Shown here: positions 8,558 to 16,871 of the stretch, piece by piece
How positions within the stretch are numbered: the first letter of the stretch is position 1
Layout of the letters: each line of letters opens with the position of its first letter
Assembly: GCA_014238125.1 (NCBI GenBank)
Contig: JABABS010000094.1
Span: 40,371-104,370 of the forward strand
Direction: 5' to 3'
Source of the DNA: Phycisphaerales bacterium
GTDB taxonomy: Bacteria > Planctomycetota > Phycisphaerae > Phycisphaerales > SM1A02
DNA length: 64,000 bases
The notes under the pieces: model-generated
The model's input: only the letters and a program-made list of their open reading frames with translations
Told to the model about the DNA's origin: nothing
Databases searched by the model: none
Made by a program: the position numbers and the translations under genes

Positions 8558-9517
8558 GTGGCTAAAAATATTAAAAAGAAAAACGAACGGCGGTTGGGGA
8601 GGGGGCTTGGTGGCTTGCTGCACAAACCTGTCGAGGTCTTAAAGCCGGTAAGTAAAACATCCACGTCTTCTATATCCGGATCGGGGGTCACTGATGTTGT
8701 TCCTTTGGAGACCGGTGGTGGTCTCGTGCAATTACTGGTTGAAAAGGTGGTCCCGAATCCTAGGCAGCCTCGCCAAGTCTTTGACGATGACTCCCTGGGA
8801 TCACTTGCTGATTCGATTAAAACTGCTGGATTGATGCAGCCGATTGTGGTTAGGGCCGCTGGCGAAGGATACGAAATTATTGCGGGGGAACGCAGGTGGA
8901 GAGCTGCCTCTATTGCTGGACTTACACATGTGCCAGCAATAATTAAAGATCTTGACGATCGCACTTCGGCAGAATGGGCTCTTATTGAAAATTTACAAAG
9001 AGAAGACCTAAACCCTATAGACCGAGCAGAAGCATTTGACCGCCTTGTTGTTGACTACAACGCAACCCAGCAAGATATTGCTTCTCAGCTTGGAATTGAC
9101 CGCTCAAGTGTATCTAACTTTCTGCGATTAAACGACTTAGAGTTAACTGCTAAAGATGCCGTCCGAGATGGGCGCCTCTCTATGGGTCATGCAAAGGTGC
9201 TCTTGGGGATTCCAGAGATCACAAAATGCAAAGCAATCGCTCGAAAGTGCGCGGCCGAACAATGGTCGGTTCGAGAACTCGAGCGACAACTTAAAAAAGT
9301 AAATGCAAGTGCTAAAAGTTCGGGAGAAAAAGTCCAGCCATCAGCTCTAGAAATGTTTGCAGAAAATATGTCTACGCAACTTGGTGACCATTTAGGCACA
9401 AAGGTAAAGGTAATACTTGGACCCAAAAAGGGGGGCGGTAAGCTTATGATCGAATTTTTCGATAATGATCAACTCGAAGGTATTTTTGATCAACTTGGAT
9501 TTAAGCCTAAAACCTGA
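8558..9517 (+). CDS. parB: Chromosome-partitioning protein ParB (CTPase/parS-binding)
   Basis: A 319-residue ParB. The N-terminus has the basic RRLGRGLGGLL box that contacts ParA. The ParB/Srx nucleotide-binding fold follows, with VVPNPRQPRQVFDD and the GERRWRAA box, and ALIENLQREDLNPIDRAEAF in the parS-binding region. A helix-turn-helix (TQQDIASQLGIDRSSVSNFLRL) and a C-terminal dimerisation segment complete it. The ORF track uses a TTG at 8537. I choose the GTG at 8558, because GAAGGAG lies 8 nt before it and the protein then begins MAKNIKKK, normal for ParB. parA is not adjacent, which is unusual. A parS site lies directly upstream. Confidence 0.96.
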   Translation: MAKNIKKKNERRLGRGLGGLLHKPVEVLKPVSKTSTSSISGSGVTDVVPLETGGGLVQLLVEKVVPNPRQPRQVFDDDSLGSLADSIKTAGLMQPIVVRAAGEGYEIIAGERRWRAASIAGLTHVPAIIKDLDDRTSAEWALIENLQREDLNPIDRAEAFDRLVVDYNATQQDIASQLGIDRSSVSNFLRLNDLELTAKDAVRDGRLSMGHAKVLLGIPEITKCKAIARKCAAEQWSVRELERQLKKVNASAKSSGEKVQPSALEMFAENMSTQLGDHLGTKVKVILGPKKGGGKLMIEFFDNDQLEGIFDQLGFKPKT

Positions 9518-9560
9518 GAGTTGACAATATTTGATAAGTAAAAGTGTCGATGAAAGTCGA

Positions 9561-9740
9561 ATGTCCGCTTCGCCTATAAAAACCAAGGTTTCCCTACAAC
9601 TTTCAACAGATCTAGAAGTAATGGAAGCAGAAGCAATTGCACGTTCAAAATTTATAAAAGTTTTGCAATCTTGGGCCAGCGATCGCCTCCTTGTAAAGGA
9701 ACCGAGTTTTCAAACAATACAAACTAGAAAAGCGGCGTAA
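9561..9740 (+). CDS. Small hypothetical protein downstream of parB
   Basis: A 59-residue ORF beginning MSASPIKTKVSLQLS, 43 nt after parB on the same strand. The ORF track starts at an upstream TTG (9531). The ATG at 9561 is the more natural start, but its ribosome site is poor. The protein is charged, has no membrane segment, and could form helices around residues 15-35. I do not recognise a family. Its position suggests cotranscription with parB if it is real. Confidence 0.4.
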   Translation: MSASPIKTKVSLQLSTDLEVMEAEAIARSKFIKVLQSWASDRLLVKEPSFQTIQTRKAA

Positions 9741-9773
9741 GGTGACTGGGGCAGTGTTATCGGACGTTCAGAC

Positions 9774-10958
9774 TTAATCCAAAACAGACCAGTCTGTGCC
9801 ATTCCTTTGAACTTTTCGATATAAAGTATCTCGTTCCACGGGAGTAAAACCTGCATCAATAATAGCTCGTTCCAAATCTTTCACTGTGCACTCTTGATGA
9901 GTTGAACTGGATGAAACTTTTGTAATGTCGTACCAAACAACAGTCCCGTCAATATCGTCGGCGCCACACTGCAACATGTGCTGTGCCATTTGTATAGTTT
10001 GCATAATCCAAAACGCCTTAACATGGGGGACGTTATCTAGCATAAGTCTTACGATTGCAATGGTACGCAAGTTTTCTAATCCACCTGGCCCAGGGAGATG
10101 CGAGAGTTCACTAACACCTGGTATAAACGGAAGGGGAATGATCGCTTGAAATTTCCCTTCAATACTGTCTTCGTTGGCGCGGTCTTGCTCTTCTCGCAAT
10201 AAGGACATATGCCGTAACCGCTCTACCCTAGATTCAATGTGTCCGTACAGCATGGTTGCATTTGAATTAAGTCCAAGTTCGTGCGCAGCACGGTGGACAT
10301 CCATCCATTGTTGTCCACGTATTTTTCCTCGAAATGCTTCGTCATGTACGCGGTCATCAAAAACTTCCGCACCACCACCAGGAAGAGAACCCAAGCCAGC
10401 ATCAATTAAATCGTGTATTACTGAGGAAATTCCTGCATTTCCATCACGTCCACGTTTTGAGATTTTAGCAAGATGAACAATTTCTACCGCAGTAAATGCT
10501 TTGATATGAATGTCGGGTGCTATTTCCCTGATCGCACGAATTAGATCTGTGTAATATGAAAATGGAAGCCATGGATGCAAACCACCGACAATATGTATTT
10601 CAGTTGCGCCTGATTCTTTTGCACCCTGCGCTTCTTTTTTAATATCTTCAATTGAATATTCATACGCACCCTCTTGATCTTTCTTCCGATAGAAATCGCA
10701 AAACTTGCAACTTAGTGCGCATACATTTGAATAATTTATGTGACGGTTTATGTTGTAGTAGGCAATGTCGCCGTGCCATTTTCTTCGAACTTCATCTGCC
10801 AACGAGCAAAGTGTCCAGATGTCGTTCGTTTCATAGAGTTGCAAGCCTTCAGTTTCGGTGATACGCACACCAGCTCGAACTTTTTCTACGATTGGTTCAA
10901 GCAGTGGGTCTTTAATTCTAATCTCTGGATTTTGTAGGGGCGCAATTGGGGGTGTCAT
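9774..10958 (-). CDS. mqnE: Aminodeoxyfutalosine synthase MqnE (radical SAM)
   Basis: A 394-residue radical SAM enzyme of the futalosine pathway to menaquinone. It joins 3-(1-carboxyvinyl)oxybenzoate to the adenosyl group of SAM to make aminodeoxyfutalosine. The cluster motif CALSCKFCDF (Cx3Cx2C) follows a NINRHINYSN segment. HIVGGLHPWLPFSYY, KAFTAVEI and LGSLPGGGAEVF are hallmarks that separate MqnE from MqnC. It therefore suggests menaquinone is the respiratory quinone, matching the Complex I genes nearby. The ORF track begins at a GTG two codons upstream. I favour the ATG at 10958, since TACGAT ends 9 nt before it. No other mqn gene is in the window. Confidence 0.93.
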   Translation of the reverse strand: MTPPIAPLQNPEIRIKDPLLEPIVEKVRAGVRITETEGLQLYETNDIWTLCSLADEVRRKWHGDIAYYNINRHINYSNVCALSCKFCDFYRKKDQEGAYEYSIEDIKKEAQGAKESGATEIHIVGGLHPWLPFSYYTDLIRAIREIAPDIHIKAFTAVEIVHLAKISKRGRDGNAGISSVIHDLIDAGLGSLPGGGAEVFDDRVHDEAFRGKIRGQQWMDVHRAAHELGLNSNATMLYGHIESRVERLRHMSLLREEQDRANEDSIEGKFQAIIPLPFIPGVSELSHLPGPGGLENLRTIAIVRLMLDNVPHVKAFWIMQTIQMAQHMLQCGADDIDGTVVWYDITKVSSSSTHQECTVKDLERAIIDAGFTPVERDTLYRKVQRNGTDWSVLD

Positions 10959-10967
10959 GAGCACCGT

Positions 10968-10973
10968 ATCGTA
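10968..10973 (-). promoter_or_regulatory. -10 box of mqnE (TACGAT, 9 nt before ATG)
   Basis: TACGAT on the minus strand ends 9 nt before the mqnE ATG, and no Shine-Dalgarno sequence lies between them. Confidence 0.45.
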
Positions 10974-11025
10974 CCTTTACTTTTACCAATCAGAGCCTCG
11001 GGTTTCAGTATGTTCACACTTTGTT

Positions 11026-11100
11026 GTTAGACATTGGACCCTGTTAAACATTGGACCCGGTCCCGTACCCAGTGTTGTACCCGATCCTGTACCAGGTCCC
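11026..11100. repeat. Short tandem repeats in the mqnE upstream region
   Basis: GTTAGACATTGGACCCT (11026-11042) is followed directly by GTTAAACATTGGACCCG, a 17-bp unit repeated twice with two differences. A degenerate GTACCC/GGTCCC array with roughly 12-nt spacing then runs to 11100. The region lies between mqnE and a small unknown gene. An ORF through it would encode a Pro/Val-rich stretch, which I judge to be a by-product of the repeat. The rest of 10974-11240 shows no gene. Confidence 0.7.
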
Positions 11101-11240
11101 GCGCTAATTGGTTGGGTCAACTGATTCATATGACAAAATGGGTAGTTTGGAGAATGTGTACTTGCAATATTAAAAATAGAGCATTTGCAAAATGAAGAAT
11201 CACAAAACTCGGTGTATTTTTCCGCCGATTAACCAGAATC

Positions 11241-11504
11241 ATGGAAAATCCAACACAATATCCAAATCCACATACAGGTCACGGTTTTCCAAATCCATCT
11301 GTACCAATCGACCCAATTATTCGCTCAAACCGCCTATCTCTTCCGTTTCCACGTGAAGCGGCAGAAATACTTGGCAATGAACGTGGTTTACATTGCAAAT
11401 ATGATGATGATGCAATCGCAGCAGCTCAAAAGCAAATTTATTTGACCGCATCAATAATGGGTATTTGGGATCATCGTAACGATGAACCTCCAACAGCTGC
11501 CTAG
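11241..11504 (+). CDS. Small hypothetical protein (87 aa)
   Basis: An 87-residue soluble protein starting MENPTQYPNPHTGHGF, with a Pro- and Asn-rich N-terminus and a more helical second half (DDDAIAAAQKQIYLTASIMG). There is no signal peptide, membrane segment or recognised motif. The ATG has no clear Shine-Dalgarno site. It ends 5 nt before the stop of the convergent exported-protein gene, which leaves little room for another reading of this region. I do not recognise the family and propose no function. Confidence 0.55.
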   Translation: MENPTQYPNPHTGHGFPNPSVPIDPIIRSNRLSLPFPREAAEILGNERGLHCKYDDDAIAAAQKQIYLTASIMGIWDHRNDEPPTAA

Positions 11505-11508
11505 ATCG

Positions 11509-12030
11509 TCACTGTTGAATATATATTTCTAAAACAAAAGAAGCGAGCCTTTGCCTTCTATATTGAGAGTCATCGAGAAATCTAATAGTGTGTAACGGCG
11601 CATGTGAAATTGTCGGCGGCGTAGGATTCCTAGCTGCAACTTGTTCATTCGAAACCTGTTCATTTTTAAGGGTTAATTCTCCACGGGCGATAACGCCGAG
11701 TTGATGCAACACATCCTGTGTGACTTCCCCGATGCAATAGATTGTACCCGCTGGGACTAGTGGAATTGACCCACCAATTGTTTCAAGATAATGCGGGTCA
11801 CGAAACACTGCATGCAAAGAACCAGCTCGCCTTACATAAATTTCTGGGCTGCCTTTAACTCGAAACAGTTGTTCGAACGATTGATTGTCGCGCATATCAA
11901 ATGGTTCTAATATCAGTGATTCACTCAAACCATTTACATCCTCAACTCCAGCATCAACTGGTGTAAGTTCAACAGACGTTGGTTGGATCAACAAGCAAAA
12001 AAGAGGTATTAATAGCGATACGAAATTCAT
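11509..12030 (-). CDS. Hypothetical exported protein (173 aa)
   Basis: A 173-residue protein with a likely signal peptide: a short N-terminus, then VSLLIPLFCLLIQPTSV, with no basic residue before the hydrophobic core. The mature part is mixed alpha/beta by eye (SPEIYVRRAGSLHAVFRDPHY) and is not Cys-rich. No domain is recognised. It is transcribed divergently from the MOSC gene; the two start codons are only 23 bp apart and their -10 boxes overlap. A TATACT ends 9 nt before its ATG, so its mRNA is probably nearly leaderless. Confidence 0.6.
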   Translation of the reverse strand: MNFVSLLIPLFCLLIQPTSVELTPVDAGVEDVNGLSESLILEPFDMRDNQSFEQLFRVKGSPEIYVRRAGSLHAVFRDPHYLETIGGSIPLVPAGTIYCIGEVTQDVLHQLGVIARGELTLKNEQVSNEQVAARNPTPPTISHAPLHTIRFLDDSQYRRQRLASFVLEIYIQQ

Positions 12031-12039
12031 GTTATGTAG

Positions 12040-12047
12040 AGTATAAT
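12040..12047. promoter_or_regulatory. Overlapping divergent -10 boxes (AGTATAAT)
   Basis: Read on plus, TATAAT (12042-12047) ends 6 nt before the MOSC gene ATG. Read on minus, TATACT (12045-12040) ends 9 nt before the ATG of the exported protein. The two boxes share the central TATA, so only one polymerase could sit here at a time. No Shine-Dalgarno site is possible for the plus gene in 6 nt. Confidence 0.65.
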
Positions 12048-12053
12048 TCGTTC

Positions 12054-12500
12054 ATGCCAACTCTAGTATCTGTAAACGTTTCTACTGGTGGAATTCCTAA
12101 ACTTCCTGTAAAAATTTGCTCAGTAACCCTAGATGGCCTACAAGGAGATGGGCGAGATCATGATAAGCATGTCAAAAAAGACAGGGCGATTAGCTTAATA
12201 GATATTGAAATCCTCAATCAGCTCATAAAAGAGGGGTACAAAGTTTATCCCGGCGCTGTAGGTGAAAATTTCACTGTTGAAAAACTCAATGTGCAATCCC
12301 TTGAGCCGGGTGATCAACTCTCGTTTTCAGGGGGCTTAGTGATCGAACTTGTTGAATCTAGAAGACCGTGCTTTGTACTTGATACCCTTGGCGAGCAACT
12401 TAAAACAGATATTGTTGGGCGATGTGGATTCCTTGCAAAGGTACTCGTAGAGAATAATGTGACTCCCGGCGAAGCAATTACAGTTCTCAACAATAACTAA
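12054..12500 (+). CDS. MOSC-domain protein (molybdenum cofactor sulfurase C-terminal family)
   Basis: A 148-residue stand-alone MOSC domain. Recognisable parts are the LQGDGRDHDKHV block, the AVGENFTV motif (usual form PGxxGENxT) and a late conserved Cys in SRRPCFVLD, the residue expected to carry sulfur. MOSC proteins bind or sulfurate Mo/W cofactor; some, such as YiiM, detoxify N-hydroxylated bases. mobA lies 4 nt downstream, and a molybdopterin oxidoreductase converges on mobA, which supports a cofactor role. The ORF track extends to 11979. The ATG at 12054 is preferred, because TATAAT lies just before it and the upstream extension crosses the divergent gene. Confidence 0.85.
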   Translation: MPTLVSVNVSTGGIPKLPVKICSVTLDGLQGDGRDHDKHVKKDRAISLIDIEILNQLIKEGYKVYPGAVGENFTVEKLNVQSLEPGDQLSFSGGLVIELVESRRPCFVLDTLGEQLKTDIVGRCGFLAKVLVENNVTPGEAITVLNNN

Positions 12501-12504
12501 TCAA

Positions 12505-13059
12505 ATGTGGCCACACACCATTGCAATTTTAGTGGGTGGAAAAAGCAAACGGATGGGGGCACCTAAACACAAAATACCGACATCAACTGGCAAAACAATG
12601 ATGGAGGCAATGCTTGAATTTGCAACTTCCACTGCAGTTAACACGGTCATTGTTGGGGGTTCAATTAGTGGACAACGTTGTATAGATGACCGCCAACCTG
12701 GACTTGGACCAGTTGCTGGGCTTGAAGCGTTGCTCATATCAAACATCGATAAACGTTACTTAGTTGTTGGTTGCGACATGCCCTTGCTTAAAACAGAAAC
12801 CGTGCAACCGCTCCTTATTACTGGAGATGCTGTAATTTTTTCTGGTAAAGAAGAGGATGACTTTCCAACACCGCTCCCTCTTGTCATCAGTTCAAATTGC
12901 AGAGCTAAATGCTCTGCATATTTAGAAAGCGGGGGGAGATCACTCCATGGTTTTCTTCGAGAACTTCGCACAACTCATATCAAAAGACCAAAAGGTATTG
13001 ACCAACAACTAACAAGCATCAACACACCCGAACAACTCAACAATTGCGCCTTTGAATAA
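12505..13059 (+). CDS. mobA: Molybdenum cofactor guanylyltransferase MobA
   Basis: A 184-residue nucleotidyltransferase that attaches GMP to molybdopterin to make the MGD form used by DMSO-reductase-family enzymes. The N-terminal GTP-binding loop is LVGGKSKRMGAPKH. A VVGCDMPLL motif with the metal-binding Asp comes at about residue 90, and the usual NTPEQL segment is near the C-terminus. It is probably cotranscribed with the MOSC gene, with only 4 nt between them. Its last 51 nt overlap the end of the convergent YdeP-type oxidoreductase, the likely client enzyme. No clear ribosome site is visible, so translation may depend on coupling. Confidence 0.9.
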   Translation: MWPHTIAILVGGKSKRMGAPKHKIPTSTGKTMMEAMLEFATSTAVNTVIVGGSISGQRCIDDRQPGLGPVAGLEALLISNIDKRYLVVGCDMPLLKTETVQPLLITGDAVIFSGKEEDDFPTPLPLVISSNCRAKCSAYLESGGRSLHGFLRELRTTHIKRPKGIDQQLTSINTPEQLNNCAFE

Positions 13060-15168
13060 TGGCGTTTTAGATTCGTGGTCAATTTTAGTCGAAAGAAGAA
13101 CGTTTGCTTCTGGAAAATACATTGCACAATTTCCACGTTTAATATCAAACTCCCGAACAATTACTTTTAACTCTCCCGCATCTCCTCGTACGCAAACTAA
13201 TTTGTTTTCTACAAATTCAAACTCAGCGATATCATCTGGATGCATTAAAACAATATCTCGCCTTGTTTGGTTTCGATAGACATCTTCTTCTTCATACACA
13301 ACGGTGTTAAATTGCCCCTCACTACGAATTGTCATCAAACGTAACTGTTGTTTGGACAAAACATGGTGGGGCTTAGGGAGTACATCGTGCGCAATAACTT
13401 TGCCCGAGTTTGTAGCGAAAGTTGGCTTGTGGAAAGTTCTGCCTTCTATTTGGTGCTCTTCAACAGGGTCAAAGCCATCAACACACCTCGAAATCAATGT
13501 GCGGATTGAATCGTAGTTTTGAAATTGTTCCCATTGAATCCCGCCAATTGCCGTGTGTGCAAGTTCGGCTATCACCGAAACTTCGCTCCTTGGTCCAGAA
13601 TGTCTCGGAACACCACCAGAACTTCGCCTAACAAAATTAAACATTGACTCTTGTGTGGTAATTTGTTCCTCTTCATCACGAGCTAACACAGGAAGCACAA
13701 CCGTCTCCATCCCCTTTCCCAAAAAGTGGCCACTGTTAAGCGTTGTTGACATGTACGAAATAAACTTTATTTTTGACATGGCATCAATTGCAAAACGTGT
13801 GTCTGGGTTTGAACCAAGTAGATTACCTCCTAGACACATCGCATAATCAATTTCTCCTCGGTGCGACGCCTGCATGCAAGCCATTGTGTCGCCCCGAAAA
13901 CCAGCCTTTTCCTTTGGAAGCGTTATTTTTAGTTCACTTTCAATTGCTTCGGCCATTTTTCCTTTAAGAATTGGAACAACACCAACTGTTCCCATACCCT
14001 GAACGTTTGAATGACCTCGAAGGGGTAACAAACCAGCACCTTCGCGACCAATCATGCCCCGGGCAATAGCGGTATTGGCAATCATTCTTACACTGTCAGC
14101 ACCCCCCTCGACGTGTGTAATACCCATCGCCCAACAAAAAATTGTTCCTGAAGATTTCGAATAAATACCACTTGTTTTTTCGATTGTGTCTTGATCAACT
14201 CCACATTGTTCTACGATCGAAGACCACGATGTAACAGAAGCACGGCTAGCAACTGCATCAAAACCCTCTGTGTGCTCTTCTAAGAATTGGTCGTCAAACG
14301 TATCAGTTTCACCTAGGGATTTTATTATTCCTAAAAGAAATGCACTGTCGCCGCCAATATTTGGTTGCACGTACATATCAGAAATTGTTGATCCAAAAAG
14401 CAAACTGCGAAAATCACTTGGCACTTTAAATTTGCAAAGACCTTGCTCTTTCATTGGGTTAACGACGATGACTTTTCCACCTCGGCGACGTATATCAACG
14501 AGCGTTTTAAGCAATCTTGGATGATTTGACGCAGGGTTACATCCAATCAAAAACACAAGGTCGCATTTCTGTAAATCTTCTAAAACTACTGTCGCGGTTC
14601 CTGAACCAGTCACACTTGTTAGCCCAACACCACTAGCTTGGTGGCAGTAAAACGAACAATTATTGACTTTGTTTGTTCCACGAACACGCGCTGCAAGTTG
14701 CAATAAGAAACCTGCTTCAATACTAGACCGGCCACTTAAATAATAAAACGACCTGTTGGGTTCAATCTTTTTGATTGAATTAGAAGTTCGACCAAGTGCA
14801 TCATCCCACGACATTGGTTTATAATGTGTATCGAGCGGTCCTGCAAAAATTGGGAAGACGAGTCTACCGCACGATTCAAGTTCACGAGGTGAAAATGCAG
14901 AAAGTTCTGCAATTGAATATCGTTCAAAAAATTCAGGCGTTATTGCTCCCTGCATATCCGCAGCCATAGCTTGCACGGATTTTTTACAAAACTCTGGAAA
15001 TTTTCCCGTCTCATTCACCATGCCACCACGCTGGCCACCCATTCCAAGTCCGCATGTTTTACATGCATTTGGTGATCGCATCGCTTTCCACATTGCGAAT
15101 AAACCGCCTGCGTTTAGAGACTTTCTTAGTACATACAAGATTGAACGAAAGCCACCTTGAGCTTTCAT
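13009..15168 (-). CDS. Molybdopterin oxidoreductase, YdeP/FdhF-like alpha subunit family
   Basis: A 719-residue member of the formate-dehydrogenase-alpha-like YdeP clade (TIGR01701 type). The N-terminal CKTCGLGMGGQRGGMVNE motif is characteristic; it gives two cysteines instead of the four that bind [4Fe-4S] in classical FdhF. The Mo-site region includes NNCSFYCHQASG, and later LIGCNPASNHPRL and WAMGITHVEGG are typical bis-MGD contacts. A C-terminal molydop-binding domain follows. The E. coli relative YdeP is linked to acid resistance, but the substrate is unknown. It overlaps the M3 peptidase stop by 4 bp (ATGA) and converges on mobA. There is no signal peptide, so it is probably cytoplasmic. 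Confidence 0.9.
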   Translation of the reverse strand: MKAQGGFRSILYVLRKSLNAGGLFAMWKAMRSPNACKTCGLGMGGQRGGMVNETGKFPEFCKKSVQAMAADMQGAITPEFFERYSIAELSAFSPRELESCGRLVFPIFAGPLDTHYKPMSWDDALGRTSNSIKKIEPNRSFYYLSGRSSIEAGFLLQLAARVRGTNKVNNCSFYCHQASGVGLTSVTGSGTATVVLEDLQKCDLVFLIGCNPASNHPRLLKTLVDIRRRGGKVIVVNPMKEQGLCKFKVPSDFRSLLFGSTISDMYVQPNIGGDSAFLLGIIKSLGETDTFDDQFLEEHTEGFDAVASRASVTSWSSIVEQCGVDQDTIEKTSGIYSKSSGTIFCWAMGITHVEGGADSVRMIANTAIARGMIGREGAGLLPLRGHSNVQGMGTVGVVPILKGKMAEAIESELKITLPKEKAGFRGDTMACMQASHRGEIDYAMCLGGNLLGSNPDTRFAIDAMSKIKFISYMSTTLNSGHFLGKGMETVVLPVLARDEEEQITTQESMFNFVRRSSGGVPRHSGPRSEVSVIAELAHTAIGGIQWEQFQNYDSIRTLISRCVDGFDPVEEHQIEGRTFHKPTFATNSGKVIAHDVLPKPHHVLSKQQLRLMTIRSEGQFNTVVYEEEDVYRNQTRRDIVLMHPDDIAEFEFVENKLVCVRGDAGELKVIVREFDIKRGNCAMYFPEANVLLSTKIDHESKTPLFKGAIVELFGCVDAC

Positions 15169-16871
15169 TCTGCGTGTTGATCCAATGCTACTTCTACTGC
15201 TTTCATCAAAGTACCCACCATCTGTGCAGTAAAATCAAACTGCAATCCAGTTGTTTCAAAAAGTTCAGGAAGCGGTTTACTTGCACCAAGTTTTAAACCT
15301 TCTTTGTATAAAGCGAGTGCTTCTTTTGGATTATTGCAATAGTTCAACCACAGTTGCAATGCGCCAAGTTGCGCAATGCCATATTCAATGTAATAAAAAG
15401 GAACTTCAAATGGGTGGAGTTGCCGATGCCACACCGCCTCTTGTTCTTCTTCAAGCCCAGACCAATCAATATTACCTCCGAATCGTTTGTCAATTTCTAG
15501 CCACTGAGCAGTTCGCTCTTCTCGTGTATGTTCTGGGTTTAAGTAAATCCAATGCTGAAATGCATCAATAGTTGCAACCCATGCAAGTGTTGAAACAATA
15601 CCTTCTAGGTGTTTTCGTATAGCTCGTTTCGTTTCTTCTTTAGAATAAAACTCACCCAAGAATGGATATGCAAGCGATTCCATACTCATTGATGCAACTT
15701 CGGCAAATTCAAGTGGCGCACCACGATACCAAACTAGGTCGTCATGCCGACACAACATGTAATGAAATGCGTGACCTGCTTCATGCACCATCGTATCGAG
15801 ATCACGCGGAAGACTCGCAGCATTCATAAATATAAATGGTTTTCGTTGTCTATCTCGGCTCGCCTGATATCCACCGGGCGCCTTCCCCTTACGAGAATCA
15901 AGGTCGAGGGAATAACCTCCATCTCGCATGGAATCAAACATAACACCGAGTTCACCATCCATTTTATAAAACAACTTTGAAGTTTTTTCAATGAGATCAT
16001 CAGCGTTTTCAAATGGTTTAAGTGCAGAGTGACCATGCGGATCAACCGCTAAATCCCAGGGCCGAATCGAATCAACACCAAGCGCTACTTTGCGTTCTTC
16101 TGCAAGTTTTCGAACAATAGGCATGCATGTTTTTTCTATCGCATCGTGAAAAGCAATGCAATCTTCTGGTGTGTAATCAAAACGATGCTTCACTGCAAAC
16201 ATATATCCTCTGTAATCCTCAAAATCCGCGTTAGTTGCAGATGCGTGACGAATTTTTACCATCTTGTCAAATATGCCATCAATGTTTTCTCTATCTTGCA
16301 ATCTTCTTTCAGCAACTGCACGCCAAGATGCTTCTCGAGTGGAACGATCTTGTTCTTGTTGGTACACACCCATTTGTGGCATGGTTTTTTCTTCGCCGTC
16401 GAATTCAACCATCATTGCCCCGCAAAGTTCTGCGTATTCCTGACCAAGTTTTGTGTCTTCGGTTTGAAGTGGAACATTTTTTTCTCGGAAAATTTCAACA
16501 TCTGCAAACCAGTCTCGCAGTAATACGGCATACCGTTGTTTATCTAGGTCTTTGACGTGGGGGCACGAAACCACTTTTTTATTTAATTCAAACCCAACCT
16601 TTGTCAATTCAGGCTCTACGGTTTCAACAAAATGGAGGAAACTTGCTTTGGCTTCTTCGTCTTCTGTATTACATGTCATTGCAATGTAGAGATTTGACCC
16701 AGCCTCAGCGGCGGCTGCATCTAGTTCACTGCGATCAAGTAAGAACTGTTTTAAGCAGCCCGAACATTTAAACTCGCGATCAATGAGTTGTTGGTAATAA
16801 GGTTGCAAATTTTCCCATATTGATGCATCAATATCAGCAGGTACAAATTCGGTCATCATCATTGTTGTCAT
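15165..16871 (-). CDS. M3 family oligoendopeptidase (PepF-like)
   Basis: A 568-residue zinc peptidase with the motif TMVHEAGHAFHY at about residue 362 and the third ligand in PLEFAEVASMSMESL. The layout matches oligoendopeptidase F-like M3 enzymes, which cut short peptides in the cytoplasm. No signal peptide is present, unlike the exported M3 enzyme at 46.7-49.5 kb, so the window carries two distinct M3 peptidases. Its ATG overlaps the ispE stop (ATGA), and its own stop overlaps the start of the molybdopterin oxidoreductase, giving a coupled three-gene operon with no obvious metabolic link. Confidence 0.93.
   Translation of the reverse strand: MTTMMMTEFVPADIDASIWENLQPYYQQLIDREFKCSGCLKQFLLDRSELDAAAAEAGSNLYIAMTCNTEDEEAKASFLHFVETVEPELTKVGFELNKKVVSCPHVKDLDKQRYAVLLRDWFADVEIFREKNVPLQTEDTKLGQEYAELCGAMMVEFDGEEKTMPQMGVYQQEQDRSTREASWRAVAERRLQDRENIDGIFDKMVKIRHASATNADFEDYRGYMFAVKHRFDYTPEDCIAFHDAIEKTCMPIVRKLAEERKVALGVDSIRPWDLAVDPHGHSALKPFENADDLIEKTSKLFYKMDGELGVMFDSMRDGGYSLDLDSRKGKAPGGYQASRDRQRKPFIFMNAASLPRDLDTMVHEAGHAFHYMLCRHDDLVWYRGAPLEFAEVASMSMESLAYPFLGEFYSKEETKRAIRKHLEGIVSTLAWVATIDAFQHWIYLNPEHTREERTAQWLEIDKRFGGNIDWSGLEEEQEAVWHRQLHPFEVPFYYIEYGIAQLGALQLWLNYCNNPKEALALYKEGLKLGASKPLPELFETTGLQFDFTAQMVGTLMKAVEVALDQHAE

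Noticed and set aside
10858-11124. Plus-strand ORF encoding a Pro/Val-rich peptide
   Set aside because: It overlaps the start of mqnE on the opposite strand, and the Pro-rich part is a translation of the short repeat array.
11345-11365. Second parS-like site (TTTCCACGTGAAGC)
   Set aside because: It has the CACGTG core, but the flanking five bases do not match parS in either direction, and it is inside a coding region.
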